Part shown: positions 23,141-34,768 of the stretch, in pieces | Numbering within the stretch: position 1 is the stretch's first letter | How the letters are laid out: every line of letters starts with the position of its first letter | Assembly: GCA_905250075.1 (NCBI GenBank) | Contig: CAJNOP010000039.1 | Span: 1,140,427 to 1,204,426, forward strand | DNA length: 64,000 bases | Direction of reading: 5' to 3' | DNA from: Rotaria sp. Silwood1 | Lineage: Eukaryota > Rotifera > Eurotatoria > Philodinida > Philodinidae | Program-made: the position numbers and the translations under genes | The notes under the pieces: generated by a model | What the model was told of the DNA's origin: nothing | The model's input: the letters and a program-made list of their open reading frames with translations, nothing else | Database searches by the model: none

Positions 23141-25916
23141 TTAAAGCCAGAAATGAATCCATTCATTTTGGTAATCGATAGCAAATGCATCATTGATTTG
23201 TGTATGACTATGATCGATCAACCATTTGTGAAGAGCTTTCTTGGCTTTTTCAGACAAAGGACCTTTTATGCAGACATAAATTCGTTTTTCTTCCTTCGAC
23301 ATGTCCCCTGCTTGCGATATAGGTGAGTCGATGAAAATTGTTGAATCTTGCACAGACAGAACTAGATGACGAATATGAGTAAACCGTTTTAGAATAACAT
23401 CTAATCGTAACGTATGAATGTCGCGTAGGCGAAAAATTTCGAGACATACGATTCGTTGTTGTAAAAGTTCATATATAGATTCATTATCTATTATTGTATT
23501 GAAGCAATTAAAATCAATCGAGAGGTCATAGAGACGAGGAGCTGCCTTGAGCAAACGAAGCAGTTCACATTTTCCCTCTACGTGAAGACGTTTCAGTCGA
23601 GGTAAATGTAAATCCACTGCTTCAGTAAATTGCATCATCGTAGCTAAAGGATAAAAAGTCATAAATCAATTGTTCGATAGAACAAAAGTTATCGATATAA
23701 TGTCTTTGAATAATATTCGAAATCTGATTTGTGAACAAATTTTTGACTCAGCTTTTCATCAAGATCGATTAGGTATTAACGGCGTCGATACAAGACCTAT
23801 ATACAGTACGTCATTGATGTTTGTCTATGTCCGATGATATTTCATGTAAATGACTATCAGCAATATTTGGGATATCTTTTCTCAACTTCTATTGAAATTA
23901 CCACAAAATACCGATAGATTTGTTTATTTCGATGATGGTGGCATTGAATAAAGTGATATGATAGCAAAGAATCGAATACAAAACTAATAAAAAGAAGCTG
24001 TCTGTCTAGTATAATTTGAATACTGTGCAACGAAAAGAAGGACAGGGAAGTATATCCAGTGAATGCGGAACATAAGAATGAAAACATGAAAAAAAGAGAG
24101 ACATCAATAGTAATGGTGTCTCTACGAAGTAGTCTTGAAACGATCACGAAATAAGACTTAGAGTTCATTCTTTGAAGTAATCAAGATTTTACTTTTGCAG
24201 AGGTTTTTATTTCGATATTTTTCCTTTCAGAATATTTCTCTTTAAGAATAACTAGTTTCTGATTCCTGTTCAATAATCTTCTTCTCTTATGAAATAAAGC
24301 TTTTTCTTACAATGTCTACAGTCTGACTTTTCACATAATGAAGCAATATGACGAAATCACCGAATTTTTGCAAGGTATTTACTAGTTCTGCTCGCTTCGC
24401 TGGATTTTATTTAAAAGATGGCAGTTAGCTCTTTAAAAGCAATTTTTCACAATGTTTCTTAGCTTTTTTGCAATGTTACTAATATGTTTCTAAAGTTTTA
24501 TTGAATTAGGAGACCTCATGTACTTGCTTGCTGTCTCTTCGACTTCGTTGTAAATTTAAATCTATTGTCTATGAACTCTCCACCGATAAACATATAGGCT
24601 TATTCGTCCGTTTTTCTTCGTGTATCCGGTTATTACAAGTGAATAAAATCTCCTTTACTCACGCTTTTTAAAATAAATAATTAATTATTGTGTGAGAATT
24701 ACATACGTGCTTCTGAATCATTTTCTATACTAATGTTGAGTTGCCGAAGTCGATGGAAGTGTTGCAAGATCATCAGCGCATCGATAAAAGATGATTCTCT
24801 ACAGATCTTTAGATATTCCACTGTTTGCATATATTTCCAACCGGATAACATGTATTTACCTATTGCTGTTGGTATCAATATTGAATGCACATTATAAGGT
24901 ATTGTATGAATAATAGTATATTGATCGGGTTCATTTAACCAGCATGATACTGGAATATGTTTCGGCCATGTAGCAAGCAAACTATCAGTTTTGATAGGTG
25001 ATTCCGAGAAGTAATAAAGAATGAACAATTGAATTTCGACGAGAGATAATGGTAGAACAATGACAAGGTTCTGTCCATTAGCAAGACGTTCATCATCTGT
25101 ATATAGATCAAGTGTTAATCTATGTAAAGATGGCATTTTAGACAATATATCGACAATGTTGCTAAATTCCCAAAACATACCATACGAATGTAATTCAAAA
25201 TCTTTCAATTGAATAAGTGGTGACACATTCATTAATGTTGTTGTTGAAATGCCAGGTGATTGTCCGAAACTTATACGTAAACGGCGCACATTTGGTATAA
25301 GTTTGAGTAGGTCTCCTAACATATCGCAATCAATCAAGTTGAGTGTCAATTCTTCAATGTTCGAACATATAATGTTTTTATCATTTGTCTTCAAACTTAA
25401 AAAGATGGAATCCTGATCGAACAATACAGATTTGAGCCGACCATTATTCGCAGTCAAAATATTTTTCAATAATTCACTTGAATGTCGACCTGTGAGACGT
25501 TTTATATCAAGTTTTACAAGATACTTGAGATCTCTTATTTCTTTAAGAAATATGATTAGATCTGTATCAATGAAACATTCAAGTATCAACGAATACAAAT
25601 TTGGAAACATCGACGATAAAGTCAACTCAAAGCGTGTTGCATGTAATTTATTCGATATGAAACTAGCCCAATTTCCATTAACCACAAATGATCGAATATT
25701 GGAGCTTATTTGAGGTAAAATATTCGATAAAATACAATCAAATTGTTTATATGTTACACCAATAAGATTCATAGAATGACAAAAATAGGTTATTGTCGAA
25801 TTGAAACGAGTATTCAGATTATAAAAACCATAGATAATATCGGCACAACTAAGATATTGAAATACATGTAATGTAATTTCTTCGGGTAATATTTCAAAAT
25901 TCGATATTGTAGCCAT
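23141..25916 (-). CDS. F-box protein with leucine-rich C-terminal region, 2 exons
   Basis: Exon 1 is 25916-24707 and exon 2 is 23643-23141. The donor CAC/GTATGT and acceptor CCTTTAG are in phase, giving 570 residues. The N-terminus (about 6-45) reads FEILPEEITLHVFQYLSCADI, a typical F-box start (LPxEIxxxIFxYL). The remainder is a series of irregular leucine-rich segments such as LYSLILECF, LVKLDIKRL and IEELTLNLI. F-box proteins normally hand substrates to a cullin-1 (SCF) ubiquitin ligase through SKP1, and the leucine-rich part would choose the substrate, which is unknown. Families of such single- or two-exon F-box/LRR genes are common in large lineage-specific expansions. The 1,063-bp intron is long for this window, and I found no gene in it. 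The two exons could alternatively be separate genes, but the phase match argues against that. Confidence 0.75.
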
Positions 25917-27692
25917 CTAAAAAGATATTATATGCGCGTAATTACTCATAGAAAGCAAAAGCATGTTGTCGCAATGACCAGAAAAAGCCCGATATATATT
26001 TTACACCTATGTAAAGCAGAGACAAAATGAAAAAAAAATGCACATGCGTGCATATGCATCGCGATCATTGCGTCTCAACATCATTCACGTAAAATATACT
26101 TCTTTTTCTATCGTTTCTTATAAGCATTGAATCATACGGCTTCATAGAGAATCGATAAAGCAAATTCAATGATTGGTTTTTTTATAATGTGTCTTGTTAA
26201 TGTAAATAAGATCAGAAAGTAGAGCAGTAGGAAAATCGACAGAATTTTCAATGTTGATCTGAAAAATATTGTTTAATTGAAAGTTTTCCAGAAACAATAT
26301 CGACATACGCCACTGTTCTGATGTTTCACTCCTTCCTGACATAGCTGCAGACATTCGACTGACATTACCATATTTATGCTTTTCTTACGTGAAAAAGCTT
26401 AACTATGAATATCGTTCGACTTTGTTATCTCAGTCTACAATTCGGACAGAATTGCTAAGACAATCACGAGAATGGTCATGTTGAACATTTCTCTTCATAT
26501 ACCTGAAGAGTTGAATCTACATTTATTCGGCTTCACTTATCCATGATAATTGAAAACACATTCTGGTATTTCTATTGACAACTTTTTTTTCTCAGTCAAC
26601 TAGTAATCATTCAGAATTGAGAAATAAAGACGAAATATGTGATGGAGTAAATTGTCAGTCAACCAAAGTTGAATTCTCTTGTTCGATGTTATGCGACTCC
26701 TAGTTCATCAGGCGTGATTTTTTTTGTTTTTCTCGACTTCAATCATTCGAACCTTTTTCTGTTTTAATTTCAAACAACTATCTCTTTGTTTTAGGCAGTT
26801 GAGTCTTGACATACCAAATGAATAAGTTAATGTGATGGCTGAATTCTGATTCATTGAATGGATTTATTATTATAGCATCGACAACGTCATAATACAAGAA
26901 GCATTGTCTACTGGTAGAATCTCTGGTACAAAGACCTATAATCTCCAGATTTTTCATAGATAACGATGATATGAAAAAAAAACTACAGTTCATTTAACGA
27001 CCGGCAAATAATAGAAGAAAGGAAGGTATTTAAAGAGAACTCTAATCAAGACTTGGAAACAAAAGAAACAACACATATTCGTAAGTCTCAGAGTAAAAAT
27101 TTCGTGCACTGTGATCCTTTTCTCTGTTGCCTGCCGAAGCGAGTGTGGGTTTGGACGAATAGAAGATGCTGTCTACACTCTTGTATTACATAAAGTCGCC
27201 GTCACCACCGGTTTTTGGAAATTCTTTGATTGTATCGATTTCATCTTTCATATGGTGTGAAAGATAACAAAAAGATGGAATTATTGAACATCTCAGCTTT
27301 GAAAACTCTACCAGCATTTTTCTTTTCGATCAGAATTCAAAATTGAACATGAAGATGCAAACATGCATATCTTTATGGAAAAAAACAGTTATTCCATCAG
27401 ATTTATATCTTTATTTATAATAACAGACATTCTAAAATGAGAGTGTTAGCTGAAGCTTCACATCTAACCATATCATAAAATAAAAATTTGATAAGTAATA
27501 CTTTGTGGGTTTTAATCTATCAATCTCCATATCTTTTAACTACTCTGAGTATAAAAGGGCGATAACAACATGAAAAACAGAATACGAAAACTCATATGAT
27601 AGATAATTAAATAGATGATGTTATGATAACTACATTTATTTAAAGATGTGCGTCAAGTCAAAGTTCATTTTTTGTTGGAGGTCTATGGAAAA
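25917..27692. other. Intergenic stretch without recognisable gene
   Basis: Lies between the divergently transcribed F-box and esterase genes, so promoters for both should be here. I see no clear motif. One hairpin-like repeat occurs at 27141-27180. Confidence 0.5.
27141..27180. repeat. G-rich/C-rich hairpin-like repeat, copy 12
   Basis: GCGAGTGTGGGTTTGG, a spacer, then GTCTACACTC. Weak second arm. Confidence 0.35.
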
Positions 27693-29008
27693 ATGGCTTC
27701 TTCAAATATTTGTTGGTCTATTATTATGAAATTGGGTCTTATAATTCTTCTTCTAGCCATAGCTATTCCTTTATATTATGGTTCCACCAATCCTGGTTAT
27801 CTTTTATCTCGTTTGATTCATTCTTTGATATTAATTAAGCATACTTTTGTTCCAGATACCGATCGACCCATGTTAGGTGCAGAATATTGTGCTTTTGAAA
27901 GTATGCTGCGAAGCTCACCTCAAGTCAACTATGATCTAAAAGATGATCCATTGAAAATAGCAAAGGAAATGCGTGCATCTTTTCCAATTGATACAGTCGT
28001 TCCTCGTCCTATTGAATGTCAATTCAAAAAACAAATATACGAATACGATAGACGAACTGTTGAAGCCTACTGGGTGGATTATCGTACTGGAACAAAGAAG
28101 TGGAATTCAGACCGGGTCATACTTTATTTTCATGGTGGAAGTTATATAGTGGGTGATTTTCAAAATAAGTTCGGATGATTACTCATAACTCTTGATTTAA
28201 ATGACATTAGCTTGTCGATTTATTCACATATTTCTTTACTTGATTGTCGCAGTAGAGGTTTTCTGTAGAATCTTTTTTTCTACTTAAAAATAGAATAGTG
28301 CTTCATTTTTCACAAGAGTAAATATTATTGAAGCAAGTATTATCATTATCTGTTTCAACTTATAGTGGATTCGAATGTCAATTATCTCGTATTTTCAATG
28401 CGATAATCATTCACTTGGAATATCGTTGTGCACCAGAACATCCTTTTCCAGCGGCTATAGATGATGCACTTACTCTCTACCGTGCAGTTCTTCAGGATGG
28501 TATTTTGCCGTTTCGTCTAGTTATTATGGGCGATTCAGCAGGTGGTGGTCTTACTTTACTCACAATACAAGCACTTCTTGCTCGTCAATTGCCAAAACCT
28601 CGTGCTGGCATTATTTTATCTGCATGGGCTGATTTTTCATTATCCGGTGAAAGCTTCACACGTAATCATCTTCCAGATGTAATTCTTCATGCCGAAGGAT
28701 TTCCTTGGACGGTTGAACAAATCTTGGGTCTGAACCATAGTCAAATAATGCGAGATGATCCTTCATACAGTCCATTATTTGGATCTTTCAAAGATTTTCC
28801 TCCACTCTATATTACAGTAGGAACAGCGGAAATATTGGAGGACGATTCAAGACGAGTGGCTGACAAAGCACAACAAGAAGGAATCAATGTAAAACTCGAT
28901 GTTGCAGAACATTTATTAGATGTTCATCCATTGTTTTTTCCTTATTTTCCTGAAGCACGAAGCACCCTAGACAATATTCGTCAATGGCTCGAAATCAAGT
29001 TTCAATGA
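27693..29008 (+). CDS. HSL-type alpha/beta hydrolase (esterase/lipase), 2 exons
   Basis: Exon 1 is 27693-28168 and exon 2 is 28366-29008, giving 372 residues. The N-terminus has one membrane anchor (about 13-29). The alpha/beta-hydrolase_3 domain shows the oxyanion HGG motif (147-149), YRCAPEHPFPAA (178-189) and the nucleophile motif GDSAGG (Ser216), the hallmarks of hormone-sensitive-lipase-type esterases that cleave acyl esters, probably at the ER membrane. Two things are odd. The splice donor reads AA/GTTCGG, weak though close to a GTTCGT donor in UBA1. Near the C-terminus, where the family has the catalytic His in a context like EHMxHV, this protein has EHLLDVHPLF, so Asp344 replaces the expected His, with a His two residues on. 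The gene may therefore be non-catalytic or at an early stage of decay. The start is the ATG before the membrane anchor. Confidence 0.75.
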
Positions 29009-30185
29009 AGAATCAATGAACTTTTGCTTCTCGTACCTAGTTAACGTTGTTAGCATTTTTCTTTCTGATTATTTATAGAGATAATAGATAGATGATTGTT
29101 CAACGTACACTCTTCTAGTAGTACTCAGTCTCAAAATGATAACTGAAACTCCTATGATAGTCATGACGTGAGCTTAGATCTTAGACATTAAATACAAGTC
29201 TCTCATTTTGCATCAATTATTTCGACAGTCATCATGTAGAAGCTCGTGATAATTTTACGTAAGTGCAGAAGCACGAATGAGTCAGCAAACATTACATTGT
29301 CTTCTTTGGCATCTGGCGATTGCTCTAACGTTGGAAGATGCCATCCTTGACGAAAAATGATCAATCAATAATTGAATCGATGGTTGGTAGAATCGCGCGT
29401 TGCATTAATTGATCTGCAATTAGAAGTTCGACTTATTGATTGATTTTTCTTCCAAGGTGTTAGTATAAGTCTTGTTGTCAGTTAAACTCACAAACCAACG
29501 TCAATATTTTGAAATTTGACCACAGACTAGTGTTTTTTCATTGTTAAAAAGCGACCGAAACATGTTTAAATCATCTTCAAAATTCCCCATTGTTGAAAAA
29601 GAATCTCCTTGATCAATCTTTTTATACTCATTTACAAACAATACCAAGAATCAAAGGTATGAACCAACTGATCGGTTTAACTTTCTTTGCTTTAAAATTT
29701 TCTAACCCAATCACGTACTAAAAACTATTTTTCAAAAGTATTACATGCTTGTGAACAATTTAGCATGCTGTGCATACGCCTGAATCGTTCAAAGAAATAT
29801 AACTTCTACAGTATTTTATTTCTTAATAATAAAATGATAAATACTAAGAAAAGAAGAATCAGAACCGTATGTAGAAAGTCCAAATACCAATGACAATATT
29901 TGAAACCAGTAGCTTTAGCATTTCGTTCTTGATGCAAACCGTTCAAACGTTCTGGTCGATAGATCAAAAAATATTCTGATATCCAGCTATATTTGTTCGA
30001 TTGAATGTTTTATATGTAAATGTACATATCGCCTCGCTTTCTTTGTACATTTCTGTTTTAGATAGAGGTAATTTAAGCCGTCCGAAGAAATATTCTGATA
30101 CCCAATGACTAGCTAGTTCACCCACCAACCAATGTGTTACACATGATACGTAGCCAACCAAGTACTCCAACAGGTATGACGCGCC

Positions 30186-30256
30186 GATGGGTGTGGGGGT
30201 GTGGGTGTGGGTAGAAATTCATTCATCGGACACACACCCACACCCACACCCACATC
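30186..30256. repeat. Strong hairpin of GGTGTG / CACACC repeats, copy 13
   Basis: The left arm is GATGGGTGTGGGGGTGTGGG continuing TGTGGGT (30186-30212). The right arm (about 30230-30256) is its near-perfect reverse complement, made of four CACACC-type units ending in CACATC. The loop is about 17 bp (AGAAATTCATTCATCGG). The left arm is three to four tandem TGTGGG units. Confidence 0.85.
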
Positions 30257-30344
30257 TTTTATAGATGCTTTCAAACTGTCATTACCACTACTACTACAAC
30301 CACATTGGCGTCTACAACAGGTAAAAGAACTAATAACTAATATG

Positions 30345-30410
30345 GTATGTGGGTGTGGGTGTGAATATTAGTGGGAAGACGTCCTTCTCATTCACACTCA
30401 CATTTCACAC
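30345..30410. repeat. G-rich/C-rich hairpin-like repeat, copy 14
   Basis: GTATGTGGGTGTGGGTGTGA, a spacer with GTCCTTCTCAT, then TCACACTCACATTTCACAC. Confidence 0.6.
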
Positions 30411-30651
30411 TTTATAGATACGATACGCCGTATAAGAGAAGGACTTATAAAAGTGAAGATAACCGGAAGAAGTTAGAAATCAGCGACAAGCATCATCAAT
30501 GAGTGGAAGTAGTCGTTCTCGAAAAAGCTAAGCCGTTTCTTTTCCTACCGACATATGCGGATCAAAATTTAAGCAGCTCACTATTACGCATCTTTTATTC
30601 CGCCGCCATATAAAAATTTTCATAAACAATCTTTTGCTTCTGAATAAAGAA

Positions 30652-30690
30652 TGTGCATGTGGATATGGGCTTTAGATGTGACTGTGACTT
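30652..30690. repeat. G-rich half of hairpin-like repeat, copy 15
   Basis: GTGCATGTGGATATGGGC followed by GATGTGACTGTGAC. No clear C-rich partner, so probably a decayed or partial copy. Confidence 0.25.
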
Positions 30691-32542
30691 CGATGTCTGA
30701 AAGCGTGTAAGCGCGGACGTCTATTTGAGTGCAGTTATTTGATTAGATCTTCACTTCATATCCATCAATACCAGCATCCATAACCTACGAAAATTACTAC
30801 CAAGTCAGATGGTAGCAATCGATTTGATGATAAGCTAGATGATTAAAATAAAATACTATATATAGAATCGACCAGATTTCGTACAGCTCATTTTCGGCTA
30901 TGAGTTTGTTCGACGATGTTGGAACCGGCAACAAATATTGCGAGCAAAATGGACTAATTCGCTTGAAGAGACGCCCTCATAAAATGTAGATGTGAAGACC
31001 GTGTGTGTCTGTTATGAGTTTTCTGGAAATTTACAAGAGGTATCATACGCGAAAAGATGTTGGGCTCTTAAATTCTTTTGAGAATCGTATAGATTCGCAA
31101 CGCAGCGGAATATTTTTATATTGATATAATAACGAATGAGACATTGTTACTACCTTTCTGTGATTTTGCTTCATGCAATCAGAATAAGAAAATTCGATTT
31201 GTCTTTTTACCCCAAGACTTTGACAAAATATCTCATAGTCACTGAATAGACGATAGAACACTAGAAACAAATAATCAGCTTTTACTGCTGCTGCCTATTA
31301 CATTTTCATGTTGGACGCATAAAGACTCCTTTTGGATTTATAGTCGACGGCAAGTCGCAACACAGAGTGGTCATTATGTCTATTACAATTTAATCTATCC
31401 ATCGATCTATCTTGAAAAATCCATGTATTGAAAGGCGCACACAATCGACTACTCAAACAAATTATCATGTAATCTTTGAGACCTGATAAACGACATGATA
31501 TACTTTGTCATGGATAACGATTCAACAGATGAATAGATTGACCTAAGATTCCCTCTTAAACTACTAGGATCTATGAAACTTTTTTTTAAAGACTAGAAAT
31601 TATGCATCAACTGGATAGAAAAAATGAAAGATTTACAATGGTTGATTATCGATGATAAAACGGATTAAGTTCAACAACATTTCGCATTTTCTATTACGAT
31701 TAACAATGCGCGACAAATGACACCGAATCCGTATGAAATCATCAACATGGTATCTATTTGAATAATTTCGTTTTGTCAATTTTATAAGATCTACTAAGAT
31801 TCTTTCATTCCATATCCTCTTTATGTTTCAACATGTTGAACGCTTAATTCTGTTGTTCACTTTTGATCACCAAGAACATTATTTCTTCGGTTATGCGTCT
31901 GTAACGATCTTTAAAACGATTATGAATAGTTCATTGACACAAAAAGATCTTAAATATTAGGGAAAAATGTTATGATTGTAGAACTTAATATTGCACGAAT
32001 AACATTCCATCATCGATTTTTTTGTTAATATGGTTTGGAATGAGCTGATAGGACCATTGAATTGTTGTAAATTAATCGATCAGAAGAAAATAAAAAGCAC
32101 AATATTTTCTATATTTTTTTTCCTTGTTGAAACAGATTCTGATATGAATCCCGGTCTAATATGTTCTTAGCAAGCTACTAATGTCAAATTCAAATGAAAA
32201 ACTAATTGTCATATTATTATTGCCTCTGTTATGTGATTGATACAAGTCGAGTCAAAATTTTTTGATAGACGCTTGAAACTTCGTCATGGATAAATTTAAG
32301 TTTCAATAGAAGATGTGTCACGCACAACTAAATAGAATTTAAAAAGAAAAACTCAAAAAAAATTGAAAAAATGAGATCAATGAACTAAACTTACTGTCTT
32401 CGAATTAGGACTGACTCATAAGTAATATATAAAGCATGAATATGTTATGTTTTTAAGTTTTTCTGGATTAAATTTCAACTAAAAATAATGAAAAACTTTT
32501 TAGTTTATGTATTCTCTGTGGTAACATAATGTCTTCCTTGGG

Positions 32543-32815
32543 AACTTGATGCTGAAACAAAAATATGTTGGTTTGATTGTTTACAAAAATGCTTCCGAAC
32601 ATCATTTCCTGATGTCAACGTTGAAGAAGTCATTCGTGAACGTCTACATAAAAATAACAAGTACGTGCTATGTTGTCTTAATGAAAATGAACATGAAATT
32701 AGAATATATTTTTAGATAAAAGACAATTATGGCTGATTAAAAACATAATCTGCGAGAGTTTATTTTTATCTAAAACTCAACTTTGTCTGTGGCGTGTTTA
32801 ACAATGAAGTCATAT
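32543..32815 (+). pseudogene. Unidentified coding relic, at least two exon-like blocks
   Basis: A block with strong codon structure (32543-32663, containing CWFDCLQKCFRTSFPDV) ends at a GTACGT donor. After a short gap and a TTTTTAG acceptor, a second block reads LWLIKNIICESLFLSKTQL before a stop. The two blocks are out of phase at the best junction, and the first has an upstream stop with no start codon. I do not recognise the family. It reads as a decayed gene fragment. Confidence 0.3.
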
Positions 32816-33254
32816 ATAAATCTTTCGGATGCCATGAAACTTTGAAAAAAAAAGAGATTTCAGATGCGATTTTATCAGATTTTTGCAGTCTCAGCAAGCT
32901 GTTTTTCAATTCGAAAGGGTGCATCGAGCGCAAGTAAAATTCGCTATAGTAATTAAGTGACTAAAAATCAATAGATCGGCTGCTACACTTCATGTATTTA
33001 AATAATTGAAAACAAGATTCATCTTTATCATCTTGATTTACTTCAGTTGATAGACAATAAATAGTATTTATGTATAAGTTTCTTGGTTCAATGATTGAAT
33101 CAATAAAAAAAAACGTTTCTAAGTACTTTTCATTTATTTTCGAAGTAAATAATAGTAAGTGGAAGTTCAAATTGAGATTTTTACAGCTTCTTTCTCCTCT
33201 TAGGCTCTATCAACCGGAATTAAAGATACTGAACAATACTAATAACAAGCCGTA

Positions 33255-33282
33255 GAAAGTTCTAGAATATTCCAGAACCTTC
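33255..33282. promoter_or_regulatory. Perfect six-unit heat shock element
   Basis: GAAagTTCtaGAAtaTTCcaGAAccTTC is six alternating GAA/TTC units at exact 5-bp spacing. This is the binding site for trimeric heat shock factor HSF1, and two trimers could fit. No heat shock gene is recognisable on either side. The nearest intact gene is UBA1, 1.5 kb downstream. Confidence 0.7.
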
Positions 33283-33781
33283 TTGGGATTAAAATAATAT
33301 TAAAGATGATGTTTTGCTTTGTCACAACTGCCAAATGATTAATACAAATGCATAAACTGATTAAATTATGCTTTTCACGAATCATCAAAGTAAGTCTTAT
33401 TGAGTTCAAACGAGATACATAATAGATCATTAAGATCTGCCGTAGATATAATGAATGTTTACAACAGGTTTATTAGTCGATGAAATCAATCGTTAGTCTA
33501 AACATAATAAATTATGAAAATAAAACAGTACTAACAAACTTTAATAAAGTATCTTATCATTTATATGAGGATTAACATAATAATCAGTTTTTATTCTATT
33601 GTGAATACAGAAAATTTTTGGTATCAGACTGTTCCATCACCAGATGAAAAAAAATTACTTATAAATAATTTCAAACAACAAATCTTGATTCTAATCCTGA
33701 TTATATAATATAAATCCAACAAAAAATGAGTATTTTTGTGACACTTCACTATTAATTAAATTTTTGATGAAATAAGATTAA

Positions 33782-33791
33782 NNNNNNNNNN
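33782..33791. other. Ten-base assembly gap
   Basis: A run of 10 Ns in AT-rich intergenic DNA, with no duplicated flanks seen. Confidence 0.95.
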
Positions 33792-34768
33792 TTTTCAAAT
33801 AAGAATCGATATTTTTCTTATATTCATTCTATTGAATAATAATCTGTTGTTATTCTCGCATCTAGTTAATCATCCTTACTCATGATAGAGTCACTATCAT
33901 TACCAAACGCATGCAAGACAATACAGAAATGTAATTTGTCCTCATTTCGCTGTAATAATGCATAATGGTAAGCAGCAAGAAAAGAAAAAAAAAAATTTTT
34001 TTTTTTCATGAATAAACACAGCATCATTAAATATATAGATGTCAATAACAAAAAATAATTCACAGGTTTTTTTTCATCCAGGTATTTTTATTAAAATAAT
34101 ATGACATAGATTGAGAATTGTCGATCGATGATTCAACAAATTATAACTGTGAAATTGACATATGAAGAGAGTAATATAGAACTGAATCATAATGACGTAA
34201 AAGAAAAATATTTATTAGTTATGTTTACTTGTAAACAATCGTTCATATTTGTCAAGGAAAAAAAAAATGATTGCTCATTTTTCTTCCTTCCAGTAAAACG
34301 TTTATATTTTCTATCTAATAGAAAAATGCAGTCGCCTCTTATCGTTGTCTGCATTATGTCTATTCTTCATAAACCGCAGTGAAGAACGACGAAAAAAAAA
34401 ATGTCGGGTTTTTCTTTGACTCAAACGAGCAAACATCGAACACGACATAAGCTTACGTTTATTGGCTGTTTGTTACGTTCTCTTTCATATGATTCATACA
34501 AAAATAAAAGTAGGAAGAATAACTAAGTTGTAATGTTTTTATTTGCATTTTTTTCTGCTGAAAGAGTGAGACAAATTTTTCTCTCTTCTTGTACTTGCTC
34601 AAGTAATAAGTAATATGAATAATATATATTCAGAAATTTTTCATATTTTCTACAAGATGTTTGATTCTTCTTTTTTTTTTACAAAATTCAACAATATATA
34701 TCTGTATGTGCTTATTTGATATTTTAGATAATTGAAAATAATTATTGGTAAACAAATTTTCCGATAAA

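Larger units (their letters stand above)
29009..34768. other. Long stretch without intact gene
   Basis: Contains the strongest G/C hairpin (30186-30256), two weaker ones, a coding relic near 32543-32815, an isolated six-unit heat shock element (33255-33282) and a 10-N gap (33782-33791). No complete gene is recognisable. Short frames such as minus 29964-30170 carry no domain. Confidence 0.5.

Noticed and set aside
24688-25713. Plus-strand frames opposite the F-box exon
   Set aside because: Antisense shadows of the minus-strand coding exon.
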